DNA of 64,000 nucleotides from Lucifuga dentata. Its lineage: Eukaryota > Chordata > Actinopteri > Ophidiiformes > Bythitidae. Below the pieces are notes generated by a model, which saw only the letters and a program-made list of their open reading frames with translations, made no database searches and had not been told where the DNA came from. This document shows, piece by piece, positions 10,895 to 21,867 of the stretch (the stretch's first letter is position 1; each line of letters begins with the position of its first letter). A program made the translations under genes and the position numbers. Where the stretch lies: NCBI GenBank assembly GCA_014773175.1, contig VXCM01001252.1, forward strand, positions 165,775-229,774, read 5' to 3'.

Positions 10895-12235
10895 AGGTGC
10901 TGTCGGCAAGTTTGAAAAGTGGGCGGAATCAGGCCCAACCAAGGCCCTCCCTGCCTGCACCTGCGTCCTGCCTCGCAGCTCCTCCCACAACAGAAACCTC
11001 CAGAACGTGAATCACGTTGTTACGTTTTGTTCGCAGTACTGTACTCCATTTCTTGATGTGTATTGTGCTCAACATTTATCCACTGAAAATATCAATGAAA
11101 AAAAAGAAATATAAAAACAACTATCTTAACGTAACTTTTAGCGGTCGGCAGCTGCTTCTAAACCCAAAGCTTGGCCTACAAAGGCAATTACGTGCAAACA
11201 GGCAGCCTGACACAGAAATACACTACGAACACTTCACCAACTCTCAAAAAAAAAAAAAAAAAAANAAAAAAAAAAAAAAAAAAGAAAAAAAGGCAACAAA
11301 GCAGGACACCAACACTGTCCGTTGCATCGACGATGTTGTCATAAAACCAGTTTATAACCTTAATTTTTCAGTGAAAGCACAGCCATAAAGTGTAATATTT
11401 TGCAAAATGGCTGTGCAGGCTAACACAGCTAGCCTTAGTCTTGAGGACTGCCCCATAAAATCTGTTTTTCACGTTTGTTTTACACATGTAACGCATCGCA
11501 ATGAATTCTAAATATAGCCACAGAGTTTCTGTAACAACGCTGAACAAGCTGTCTAAACACATATCTAGTAAACATACAACCTTGGCCATGAAGTACGAGA
11601 TGACAGCAGAAACAGAAGTATATTGTGCACCCAAATACCGATCACATAACTTCTTCATACAGAGAATAGTTTTTACAAACTGCACATTGACATTAAGTCT
11701 GTACCTGTCCAACAGAAATGCTGCAGCTCAGCATCACTTTTCCAGCCTTCCCAATATTTTTACGTCTCCTCATTTGTGGATAGCAGCTCCGATATTAATA
11801 CGACTTCTTTCCCTGGCTCTGTCGAAGTCTTTCTTTTTAGCTAACTGTTCCTCTTTCGTCTTCCGTTGTTTTTTTCTTTCTTGTAGAGAACGCTGATGTA
11901 GATGAAGATGTAGGTGATTCTTCGTAGCCTCCGCCATTACTTAATCGGCTTGTTAACGAGTCGTGTCTCCGCAAACAGCTGAACAGGGTGCGATAAAAGA
12001 CAGTGAGACGTGATTGGCGCACGCCGAGGCGCTTCTTTGTGCTGATTGGTTCGGGTCCGAACGTTTTCTTCAAATCAGATTTACTCCAGTAGGAGGAGCC
12101 ACAGAGGTCTGTTTTTTTTTTTTTTTTTTTTTTTTTCCACAGACCACTTAATAAATACATACCTATCAGAATTTAATGAAAGTTTACGAAAATTCAATTA
12201 AAATGTGTTTTTTTTTAAAGTTGCCGACGGCAGCT
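10895..12235. mobile_element. TTAA-flanked DNA transposon remnant with ORF fragment
   Basis: TTAA occurs at 10891-10894 and 12236-12239. The termini are inverted: left AGGTGCTGTCGGCAAGTTT, right AAGTTGCCGACGGCAGCT. TTAA target sites point to piggyBac or Kolobok. On the minus strand around 11800-11930 is an ORF fragment rich in Lys/Arg ending with RARERSRINIGAAIHK and a stop. It resembles the RSRINIGxAF motif of repetitive fish proteins I associate with such elements (recollection, not a search). A poly-A run with one N at 11265 and a T-tract near 12110 interrupt it. Confidence 0.65.
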
Positions 12236-12641
12236 TTAAATCAATTGATGCAGTTCTGATAAAATACTTTGGAGGTTAGAAAGACATTTTAACCATTTTT
12301 TGTAGACTAATCACGTGTGAGGCATTTTAAAATTGTTGTGTATTATTACATTTTGACCTTGTAGTTTGTAGATTCTTTGAAGGAAGAAAAGAAAAACAGA
12401 GTGATATTTTAGGAGTCTGCAAAGTAACCAACAACTGCTGTTGTCAGATTAATGTACTGGAATAAAAAGGGCAATATTTCCATCTGAAATATAGGAAATG
12501 TACAAATTTGTACTTACTTTACTTATGAGGCACCAACAAATGTGGAAAATAAAGATCCTAAAAATAAATGAATAAATAAAACACATACAAACTAAAACTG
12601 ACAAACAAGGCCTGAGTGTCAAACAATGAAACATCTCAACT

Positions 12642-12647
12642 TTTATT
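12642..12647 (-). terminator. Candidate susd6 polyadenylation signal
   Basis: Plus-strand TTTATT reads AATAAA on the minus strand, about 1.35 kb beyond the susd6 stop at 13990. It would define a 3'UTR of ordinary length. Other AATAAA copies lie in the region, so this is one possibility. Confidence 0.35.
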
Positions 12648-13244
12648 CTTCATAGAATTTTGTGCAATAATATGACATACAAATAATCATTCTGTAAATA
12701 CCACAATCGATACAATAGTTAGATTTTTATCCCCACATTGTTCTCACAAAGTAAACCATAAAATACATTCAAGGTCTGTGAACATTCTGGCTGACTTCAG
12801 AAGTCAGTGAGTGACAGAAATGCCACAAAAATTAATGTTTAATAGCAAGACAATGCCACCAGGATATATTTATGCATAATTGAAGTTAGTAAATGAAAAG
12901 ATGATTTCCTTAAACACAACACCTGAACTATTTGTGATTTTTGGAGTTAACTTAATCCAGAGAATATTGATTTTTACTTCATCACTGCTGTAGAGGAAAC
13001 AATTTTGAAGTTTGGTTCCTGAGCACTTTCAAGTGTTCAAATGTCTCCTATAAAAAATAACATTATTATTAATTAAGGTCATAATCTACTGCTTCATGTT
13101 TAATTTAACACTATATCATTCTCCAACTGTCTGCATGCTATGCTGGTTTCAGATCAGCAATATGTGAACCATTACCACAGTACAGCTGGACAGAGATAAG
13201 CGCTGTACAAAAGTCTCAGTTAGAAATCAAATAGAGTCAGTTAC

Positions 13245-13323
13245 CGTGGAAACACACGACCACCGAGGCTGCGATCAGACCCATCACTGATGGGAAGGAA
13301 AGATAACGTCTCCAGAACCAGAG
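13245..13323 (-). CDS. Candidate transmembrane exon of an unidentified gene
   Basis: On the minus strand a 79-bp segment lies between a strong acceptor (ttttcag, fed by a (TG)n tract) and a donor (CACG|GTAACT). Read in phase 0 it encodes LWFWRRYLSFPSVMGLIAAS, then VVVCFH and one base. This is a basic stretch followed by a hydrophobic helix. It joins in frame to the tail exon at 9205-9248. No upstream exon was found between it and susd6. It could be a short membrane protein, part of the susd6 3'UTR, or a spurious pairing of splice sites. Confidence 0.32.

Positions 13324-13329
<6 letters not shown>

Positions 13330-13365
<36 letters not shown>
13330..13365 (+). repeat. (CA)n microsatellite
   Basis: About 18 CA units. 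On the minus strand it forms the (TG)n stretch immediately upstream of the candidate acceptor at 13324. Confidence 0.95.
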
Positions 13366-13368
<3 letters not shown>

Positions 13369-13989
13369 TTCATACTACTGCTGTCATGTTAAAAACTCAT
13401 AACTCCAGTCTTTGTGAATTGTTTGCATTTTCACCTAAACTGAAGGATTAAATTTCCTCCTGCTGGTTGAGAAAAAACAAAAAACTTATCGTCACACTGA
13501 AACGAGGCCTTTTTTTTCCTGAAGAGGTGACATTTTGAATATGAGTTTTTCATTCAACTGCAAAAGTTTTGTACAATAATCAACATTTATCTACAACCCC
13601 AGACTCTTTCTCTATCACTCTCTCATACATATTATACAACCAACGATCAAAAATACACTTTTTAATTATAAATATAATGAAGTCCTCTCCAGTTAGGATT
13701 GTGTGACTTTGCAGCCAACCAATCAAAACTTATCAGCTTCAGATAAAATAATTTGATAGGCTGCAGCATCCTGATGTTTTCACCTGCAGCCTATCACAAT
13801 AATATCAGAGGCAGCGCGTGTTTGCTGTCAGTCTGTTTTTTGTTTCTTTTTTTTCAGGCATCGTTCAGCATTTCACCTGTTATCACCTGCAGAGTGACTG
13901 GAGCCTTAAAGAGCCAAAATCTACTGTTTTCAAAATAAAACGTTCCATAAAGCCAGAACATTAGTTTTATGCAAAAGTAAGTCTGTTAA

Positions 13990-14308
13990 TCAAGTGTCTT
14001 TGTCATCTGAAAGTGAAACTTCTCCGTCACTCCTTTCTCTGCGATGTGATGGGACCTCCTCGTAGGGGGGAGGGGGGTTATCTGGGCTTTGGCTAGATAG
14101 GAGGGGGCGGCGGCTGGCATCTGATTGATTGTTGTGATTTGACTGGTGATGGCTGGTGGTCTCCTGAGCCAAAAGGAGTTGGGTGGGTCCTGGTCCTGAG
14201 CAGGCAGGCAGACGCTGCCCCCAACTGCCATAAATCGCCTCCTCATAGGAAGGGAGAGAGACGGGAAGACCATCAACCATCAGGTCCAACTGGTCTGATG
14301 ACCGACGA
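13990..14308 (-). CDS. susd6: susd6 last coding exon, cytoplasmic tail with PPxY motif
   Basis: The minus-strand acceptor is ctccttcccgtcag at 14309-14322. Entered with one base, it encodes RRSSDQLDLMVDGLPVSLPS, then YEEAIYGSWGQRLPAC, a Gln/Ser/Asn-rich linker, and RPLLSSQSPDNPPPPYEEV, ending SLSDDKDT and stop. PSYEEA and PPPPYEEV are tyrosine motifs typical of WW-domain ligands. A second open frame overlaps this exon but shows no protein signature. Confidence 0.88.
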
Positions 14309-17300
14309 CTGACGGGAAGGAGAAGAAAGAATGAATAAAATAATAATACAATCACAAGAATGCAAAAAAAAGATTATAGAAGGTCAAACTGAAGTGAAAA
14401 AAAATTGTCAAACAATGAAGAATACTTTGGCCAGTTTCTTAAATCAGTTTGCTTCAAGAATTTACAGGAAGCAGAACACTGTAGAAACATCAAGAAAACA
14501 AATTTGAGAAAAAGTCTTGAAACATTTGTAATAGAACCACCACACGTGGTTTTCACTTGTTTTGAGAAAGTGAAGTTTTCATAGGACTCATTTACAAACA
14601 ACACAAGTGTATTTGAATAGTGTAATCGTTTCACTAATGACAGACATACCTGTGTGAGTGACAGGGGTAGAGGCGGGACTTAATGACGAGGCAGGCAGTG
14701 GTGGTCAGCAGGAAGATGGACACGCCCACTGCTGTTGTGGCCACGCTGGGCAGAGAGTGATTCACCTTCTCCTCTGAGTTCATATTAGGCCTCTCTGAGG
14801 AACACAGAAACAAATGTTACAAGAAAAACTTAACATTTTCATTTATTTCATTTATTTATGTAGCTTTACAGGGACCATCTACATTAATTAGCATCACGCA
14901 TAACTGTAAATGGTGCAAATGTATTGATTTAGCCAAAAGAAGTCTAATTTTCATCTGGAGTGCCTGGGCAACAGGGACATGCCAACAGATATTGACTCTT
15001 TTCTGTTGTTTGGTGTCAATGGAGAAACTGGAGTCTTGTTGGATGTTGGATGTAGCGGCTCTAGAATAAAACTATGGATGTTTGACTTTGAATGGTCTCC
15101 AGTACCTGAAATTTTGGACAATTAAACTGACTTTGATGCAGTTTTATGTAGCAACACAATAGGAGAAGACAAGTAAACCAGGAAAGAAAATAATGGATCC
15201 AGAGTTGTGAGATACTTTAAAATGTTAAAATGATGATGCCACAGTTTTATCAGTAGTATCAAAAGTCTGATCCTCGATTACCTGTGAGATCTTGGCATTT
15301 TCTCACTACATAGGAAAGATAACAGTTAAGGTAATTTGGAGGAGCCTTACAGTTTCAGGATGCTCACAGCATGGAGTGATATCTTAATGAACCTTTTAAT
15401 CAGCAACGTGCAACACTGATCTGCACAAAATCATGACGTGTTTGTTACTGGCTTAAAATCTGAAGTAAAGTGCAACTGAATTGAATCAGTGTCTGCTGCA
15501 CTTAAATCTCTGACGCATTCTAAAAAAGTATTTTCTCAAGTTTTAAAAATAAACAGATATTCAAAAATATAGTAATAATAAAAGAGCCACCAAAACTCAA
15601 CAGCAGTATATTTGAGTAATACATATTAAATGTTAACATGTTAAAAACTTCTCAAAACTGATGGGTTTTTTTTGTGATGTCAGCATCACAGAAGCTGTAT
15701 TAAGTCAAAGTGTTCATGCAACAGATGTACAATTAACTGTAACATCCTACAATAAAAAAACAAAAACAGTTCTCAAACAGATACTGCAGGTAGACATGAT
15801 TTAGCAGAAACAGGCGCGTTATCAAACAGATGAAATTTTTAGTTGTGTGGCTTGTCAGTGACTATGACAGGAGGGCATCAGCTTTCCATGAGCCTTTGAC
15901 AGAGGAAATGTTTCATGGTTATTGTGGTGACTTGGCCCACTTCCTCCTTCTGCACTTTAACTTCCTGTTTGCACGTTTCTCAGTGAATAGTGACAAAGAA
16001 AGTGAGAGCCTGGGCTCAGGAAAGTTAAACTGTGTCTGTCTGCATGTTTCTATTAAGTAGAAACATGCAAGTGATAAAACCCTGATTTCTTTATTATTAT
16101 TATAAAGTATGTATGGATTAATGGGAGCAGGCTTCAGTCCAAAGCTTCTGCAGGTTTAGTGATAAACACCTCCATCACCTCCACCTCCTTCCATCAACCC
16201 TTTCTACAGGCTTCCCTAAGGATGAGAGCCTAAAAGCCATCACGGGTGAAATGTGTGTATGTTTGAACTCCAAACAATCCTCGCTCCTCAAACACCATCT
16301 GAAGCTGGCATTTGTTGGAACAGATCAATGTTGTGGTTTCAGCAACATAAGACAAGATGCTTTGTTGTTTTATTGTTGCTATTTATTATTTACCATTAAG
16401 ATTTACACTAAACACATTCAGTCATTTTAACCAGATGACAACAGACAAAATAAACAAAAAATAACAGACAAAATAAAAAAAAAAAAANNNNNNNNNNNNN
16501 TTTTTTTTTTTTTTATTTTGTCTGTTTCAACATCTGGTTAAAATGACTGAATGTGGTGAATGCGATATGTTCACATGAGTTTCATCAATCATGTGAACAC
16601 ATGATTGATGAAACTCATGTGATGATGGTTTCAGTGTATCAGGTCACCTGTCACAAACAAATTTCCAGTGAAACATGTTTCTGTCTGATAAAAGGCTTCT
16701 GTGCAGGATTGTCTCGATTTTCCTTGCTCATGTCTCCTACGATCCTCAATCCTCAACGCAAAATAAGAGAAATGGAAAGTCTTACGATAATGGACCAGAT
16801 TGATTTCTGGGTCACACGAGAATCAAAAGGCAAGGAATGATGAAGTAAAAGATTTGGAATGCAATGTTTTAGCATAGGTGGCCCCTTTAAGAGAAGAAAA
16901 AAAATTTATTTATCCCAAAGGAAATTGTTGAATGGCTTTGAGAATCAGTCTCCATAATCAGATCACAATGACAGCGCTGTCTGTTTCTGAAGAATCAAAA
17001 CAAGAAGGAACTACTGTAACCTGACTAATCAGGATTACAATCTTACTGGTCAACGATGAGTCATGTGGTAAATTACAAAATGAGGAAATCACACAGGCAT
17101 GCTGTGATATCCAGTGCCTGGAAAACATCAAGAACTGTTTAGAATCATCCAGGAACATCCACTTACTAATAACAAAAGGAATCTTAACACATGACTTCCG
17201 CGGTTTGGTGAGGACTTTTCAAAGTGCAGACAGTGAGAACAGTGAGAACAGTGTTTGTGCTCTCACCACAGTACTGTGTAAGCAAAGACCCAAAGCAAAT

Positions 17301-19358
17301 TTGGTCTTATTTTGCATCAGCTTTCAGGTTTGCTGGAGCTAAAGCTGCATCTAATGATTACTTTTGTTAACAATTTATTTATTTTTAGATTCAGATGATT
17401 AGATTTTGATTAATTGATTAATCATATAGTCCAATAAAAAGTCCAGAAAAAAAAAAAAAAANAAAAAAAAAAAAAAGCACACATTCCCTGAGCCCAAAGT
17501 GGTGTCTTAAAATTGCTCAGTCAACAACTTAGTCTAGACTCCATCTTACCTTTCAGGGGGACGCAGACCGGGACTGGAGGCATCCACCTCCCGTGCCGGC
17601 ACCTGGAGCTGCGAACCTTTCTGGGAATATGATATCCAGGCTCACAGAAGAAGTAGATGGAGCTCTTCTGAGGGAAACCTCGACATGGAGATGGCTCACA
17701 GCGGAAACCTCCATGTTCAGGCACCAAGGGGTGACTGCAGTTTCCCTGTCTGCCTGCAGGGAGAACACACACACAACAATCAGAGATTTTATTGCAAAAA
17801 AAAAAAAAAGGTTAGAAAACATGCATGGTATTATTATTATTATTATTATTATTGTTGTGATATAGATTTTAGGTCATATCATCCAGTTTTAATGGAAGAG
17901 TCATACATTAAACGTTCTGCCTTGTCCTGTCGCTTAGTTTACTCACTTCCTCTGTTTGCTCAGATTAAACTCTGTTCCTCCATTCAGCTTCCAGTTAAAA
18001 AGCCGCGTTGGCAGAATTTAGGTTATGACTGATCCCACAAAGATATTATTCTGCAACACTTGTCTGAAGACTGAAGAGTCAGTCAAACGTGAGGCACAAA
18101 GTGGAAATTCACTACAAGGTTCTGACAGACTTCATGATAATCAAACTGCCAAACTGGAATTTCACTGCAATCACCTCACATTCATTACAACAGATTAACT
18201 GTATTAATATTTGATCATATTTCTCAATTCTGATGTTACAAGTTACTGGTCCCAGTAAGGCCTTCTCTGGTTAAAAATTATTGGAATTTATTTTTTTAAA
18301 GTAATCCCATAGAAACAGGAGAAGGAAGGCTGATTAAGATTCGTTTGCATTACTTTTTTTTTTTTTTTTTTTTTAGCTTTATTGCTTATTGCTGGGAGTA
18401 TTTCTGGACTTCTGGATTAGATGTAACACAGCTCATGATTGTGTGCCAGTAGACCCTCCAAAAACAGAGAGGTTGCAGGTTTGATTCCCTGTTAAGTCAC
18501 TGTGTCTTTGAATAAATTCACAGGCATCAGCTACATTTGCAGCAGTGTGTGAGATACACTTTAAAACAAAACTTCAGAGGAAGTTATTAAGGAAGATATT
18601 CAGTTTCAAACCTTTGCAACATAGATGAAGGAAACAGTTTAACATCCTGTGCCAAGCTGCCCAGAGTTTGACTTTCACAAACAATCATGATAACAGGATC
18701 ATCTATATAAAGCAAAGGTGTTCTCAGCTGGCTGGTGTTTGCAAATAAAACTTTTTAATGCTTTGAGTCAGTAACTCACTGACATGAATGGAAACGTGAT
18801 TCACTGAAATTACTCTGACTGATTCCTCAATGAAAAGTTCAGACTGTCAATGTTGTAAAAAAAAATCCCTAAAGAGCATCTTTCAGTTTCAGTAATTCAT
18901 CTTTATTAGTAATTTCTCAATATTTATGTTCAATTTTTAAACTTTTCTTCTTAAAATAACATAAAAAGACAACATTACATAGAAGTGCTGCAACTTGAAA
19001 TCTTAATAACAGCACAATTATTTTTTTTCTCCATAAAACATAAATATTTTGCATTTGTATTCATCTTTTTTACAAAAACATGTTTTTTAAAATGTTTTTT
19101 TTTTTTTTTANTTTTTTTTTTTTTTTACATATTTTTTTTTTATTTTTTGGTTTGGAATGAAATTCCAAACTGGTGATTTTACAGAATTTCGAAATGAAAT
19201 TAAATGGAAACAGTGTAGATTGGAGGAGGGATCGGTGTTGGTGTCATGGGGTCAGAGGTCATACCTGCAGTGAGGTGCGGTAAGGAGGCCAAGAGGAGGA
19301 GTCCACACACCAGACTGACGTGTCCACATGGCCATGAATGCAGGACTGACGCAGACAT
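13990..19358 (-). CDS. susd6: Sushi domain-containing protein 6-like, complete four-exon coding region
   Basis: Single-pass type I membrane protein. Coding segments on the minus strand are 19358-19265, 17753-17550, 14794-14650 and 14308-13990; all phases match and all introns are GT-AG. Order: hydrophobic signal peptide (GLLLLASLPHLTA), one sushi/CCP domain with four cysteines and the W of the GRW motif, a transmembrane helix (SVATTAVGVSIFLLTTTACL), and a cytoplasmic tail with LDLMVDGLPVSLPSYEEAIY and a PPPPYEEV motif. The DQ-x-x-MVDG..LPSYEEAVYGS block is characteristic of SUSD6 (KIAA0247), a p53-inducible protein in mammals. PPxY motifs suggest binding to WW domains of NEDD4-type ligases. 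The total of about 253 residues is shorter than human SUSD6 (about 300). It may be an ohnolog rather than the direct ortholog. Confidence 0.88.
14650..14794 (-). CDS. susd6: susd6 transmembrane exon
   Basis: Minus strand: acceptor tgttcctcag, donor CACAG|GTATGT. It is entered with two bases (Glu codon shared with the sushi exon) and ends in phase 2. It encodes RPNMNSEEKVNHSLP (a membrane-proximal stalk with an NHS glycosylation sequon), a hydrophobic helix of about 22 residues, then the stop-transfer sequence IKSRLYPCHSH. Confidence 0.86.
14835..14995 (+). repeat. Dispersed fish repeat, copy 1
   Basis: The sequence around gggaccatctacattaatta, agccaaaagaagtctaattt and catctggagtgcctgggcaa recurs inverted at about 1795-1870 (ttgtccctgcccagggactgc..ggaaattagctgatagctaaat). 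It recalls a common teleost interspersed repeat. Class not determined. Confidence 0.5.
16411..16555. repeat. Fold-back (inverted repeat) around a 13-N gap
   Basis: The left arm (acattcagtcattttaacca, gatgacaacagacaaaataa) reappears inverted on the right (ttttgtctgtttcaacatct, ggttaaaatgactgaatgtg). Arms of about 45 bp differ at a few positions, so they are not a simple mirror-image assembly error. The A/T-rich centre is where the assembler left N at 16488-16500. Confidence 0.7.
16571..16622. repeat. Perfect 25-bp-arm hairpin
   Basis: Arms 16571-16595 and 16598-16622 are exact reverse complements separated by two bases (AA). The arm reads cacatgagtttcatcaatca followed by tgtg. The loop is too short for a pre-miRNA, so a cruciform or transposon remnant is more likely. 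Confidence 0.9.
17550..17753 (-). CDS. susd6: susd6 sushi-domain exon
   Basis: Minus strand: acceptor ctccctgcag, donor AAAG|GTAAGA. The 204-bp exon is entered and left in phase 1. It encodes one CCP module: Cys at NCSHP, FRCEP, YFFCEPGYHIP, SSRCRHGRWMPP and VPVCVP, with the extra CEPSPCR cysteine shared with human SUSD6 (CHPRPCR). The single exon per domain is typical of sushi modules. Confidence 0.9.
17829..17854 (+). repeat. (TTA)n microsatellite
   Basis: Eight to nine ATT/TTA units in the intron upstream of the sushi exon. Confidence 0.9.
19265..19358 (-). CDS. susd6: susd6 first coding exon, signal peptide
   Basis: Minus strand: ATG at 19358-19356, donor TGCAG|GTATGA at 19264. It encodes MSASVLHSWPCGHVSLVCGL, then LLLASLPHLTA plus one base. 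The hydrophobic core and small residues before the sushi domain fit a cleaved signal peptide. I chose this Met because it places the core about 18 residues in. The frame stays open upstream without another obvious start. Confidence 0.82.
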
Positions 19359-19991
19359 CAAACCAGACTTCCTGATGGCACAACGGAGATGCAAAGACAC
19401 CAAGTCAGATGGAGAAAAACACACAAACACACCACAGCCTGAACGCAGACATACACAGAACATGTCCAAAGTGCCTTTGAGCAAGAAACAGAGAGGAGCT
19501 GTGGATTTAAGACATAATATAAATGACATCACAGCTGTTGTTTCAGCTTTAAATGTCCTGAGAGATGGTGTGTTGTTTTGCTTTATGATGATTGGCAGAA
19601 CACGCCTGCTGTTTAACACTAATGCTCATTCACACCTTCAGCTGCCAAGTACGACCCATCCGCCACTTTCCTCCTCAGCTGGTCACTCAGCAGCTTCACT
19701 GGTGAATTTCCTGAATATTCACATCTTTATGAAGCCTGGAATTTGAACCAGCGACCTGCACATCTCAACTTTTGATTCCCTGTAATGTCTATTTTTGATT
19801 ATTTCTAATTACATAAAACACAGAAAAGCAGCCAATACTCACATTTGAGGAACTGAAACCAGCAAAATGTTTAGTTTTTTTTTTTTTTGTAATTTTTACT
19901 GTATAAATGACCTGAAACAATCAATAACAAAAATAGTCCAGAATTATTTTGTCTATTGACCACCCATCCAACCATACCAGCAATGGTTGTT

Positions 19992-20640
19992 AGGGCTGGA
20001 CAATATAAATGATACATATAATCGCATCACAATATAAAAAAAAATCTCTGATATAAAAATGAGGATATTAATATAAAGTCAATAGAAAATAGTGCTTGAG
20101 CACAGGAACTGGAACAAACTAGCCAATCAGGTGGCATAACAGCCCACCCACTTCCTCAAAGCAGCATTTAGCTAAACGATGAACACGCGTGTGGTGATAT
20201 GTGAGCAAAAGTTAGACAAAGATGTCAGAAAGCGAAGAAACTCATGATGAGGAAGAAAGTAACAACTCAGCAGCTGTTACTGTCCCAAAGAAAATGGACG
20301 TCGTGGATAAGCAAGGTAAAACAAAAAAATGTCAGCGGTGTGGTGTCATTTTGCTTATTTAAAGTCGGACACAAAACAGAGATGCCATGTTCGCTGTAGA
20401 ATTTGCCAGGACCAGTGCTGATGAGGATGACTGCAATTTGCAGTTTTTAAGTTCATACAATTGTTGGTTAGTTTTTACGTTCAGAACATGCATAAAGAAA
20501 ATGGTAAAATAAACCTTGTTCAAGTGACTTGAAATGCAGCAGAATCTTTGCCATGATTTATGTTGTGATATATATTGATATCAATCAATATAAAAAAAAT
20601 ATATCGTGATAAAAAATGTTTGCATATTGTCCAGCCCTAC
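19992..20640 (+). mobile_element. hAT-type element with exact 8-bp target duplication
   Basis: The target duplication TGGTTGTT occurs at 19984-19991 and 20641-20648. Termini are AGGGCTGGACAATATA and ATATTGTCCAGCCCTA. Inside at 20222 an ATG starts MSESEETHDEEESNN, and a Lys-rich stretch with CQRCGV follows. This resembles the acidic start and BED zinc-finger region of hAT transposases, then a stop. Length is 649 bp, so it is non-autonomous. It lies in the proposed first intron of susd6. Confidence 0.85.
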
Positions 20641-21734
20641 TGGTTGTTACTGAATTCTGCTCTGTCCTGGTGTCTTTTGATCAAACCTGCCTCGTTCTGC
20701 CTGTCAACGCGGCCTAACTGCAATCTTTCAGTCAACCGATGGTGAAACTGTCGCCTCACACTGTTTACTGTGTCAACGTTGACATGTTGACATTTTGCCG
20801 TGTCTGACATTACAGCAGCAGAGGACAACAACCTGAAACCAAAACTAACCTCACATTATCTATCACCTCATCAACCTCAAACTTTTCTCCAGATGTCTGA
20901 CAGTACTCAATCCATACCAAATGGTCCTGCGTTCCGCCTCTGCAGCCAGACAGGCAGAGCTCCAACCTAAATGTCACTGTGTTTTCATGGTGTGTGTAGG
21001 TGTGCTTTGGTGTGTGTGCTTGTTGCTTTCATGTTGAGTACTGCCAGTCATCTCATGAGCAGCGAGGGAGGGCCCCTGCTCTGCCGTGCCGGTCTAACTC
21101 AGATGGGCACAGACACAGATACACACAGGATTCAAACATCACAGAGGTGTAACACACAGAAACATGCACACAAACACACATTTTTCACAGCTCTAACTCA
21201 TGTGACTACAATCTACGTGGGAGGTTTGCATCTTAGTCATCACGGCCCGCTGTGATATTAGAACTTCTGCTGTGATGTTTGACAAGTTGGAACCGTGGAA
21301 GTTGTAGTATTTTGACACTAAAATCAGTCAAAATTCTTCTCTAAACTCCTCTGAAGTGGCATTTCTGATAACAAGGGCAAAAGAGCAGAAGGCCAACACT
21401 TATTTTTTTATTGTTATGAAGCTTCCTTTTTGTAATCACAGCTGAAACTGTTAATTGTTGTGACCATAAATGAGCATGTAAAAACTGCTCAGCTTCGCAC
21501 AGACAAAATCTTCACAGGCTTATGAATTAAAGCTCCGTTAAAGAGTTGTGACGCATCAACACCAACACCATTACAATCAGTGCAAACATTATTCTGGTAG
21601 CCATCAAATGTCACTTCTTCTACTGATTTCAGCCTCAGCTGGCTGTGCTTTGTTCCTGTGTGGAAGACTGTCTGCACAAAATATGACTTCCACACAATTT
21701 ATGCTTCACTACAGGCAACTCCACATTTCATACA

Positions 21735-21867
21735 CACACACACACACACACATCTGGCAGTCTGGTTGATGAGTAGCTATCAGAGGGTATTAGTGAGATG
21801 NACACACACACACACACACATCTGGCAGTCTGGTTGATGAGTAGCTATCAGAGGGTATTAGTGAGAT
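21735..21867 (+). repeat. Direct duplication around single N (21801), with (CA)n
   Basis: About 66 bp, from the (CA)n tract through ..gggtattagtgagatg, is repeated exactly on both sides of the N. The best explanation is an uncollapsed contig overlap. The true sequence probably has one copy. Confidence 0.85.

Larger units (their letters stand above)
14795..17549. other. susd6 intron with old repeats and an assembly gap
   Basis: No coding exon seen. It holds a dispersed fish repeat at about 14835-14995 (also inverted at about 1795-1870). A fold-back structure surrounds the 13-N gap at 16488-16500, and a perfect hairpin lies at 16571-16622. A poly-A run with one N is at 17462. Confidence 0.5.

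Noticed and set aside
13986..14276. 96-codon open frame on the minus strand in a second frame of the susd6 tail exon
   Set aside because: It is a shadow of the real frame, which is supported by splice phases, PPxY motifs and similarity to SUSD6.
16571..16622. Perfect hairpin as a microRNA precursor
   Set aside because: A two-base loop and full complementarity are not compatible with a canonical pre-miRNA.
18450..18510. tRNA-like B box (gaggttgcaggtttgattccc)
   Set aside because: Only a B-box-like stretch is present; no acceptor stem or A box was found, so at most an old SINE scrap.
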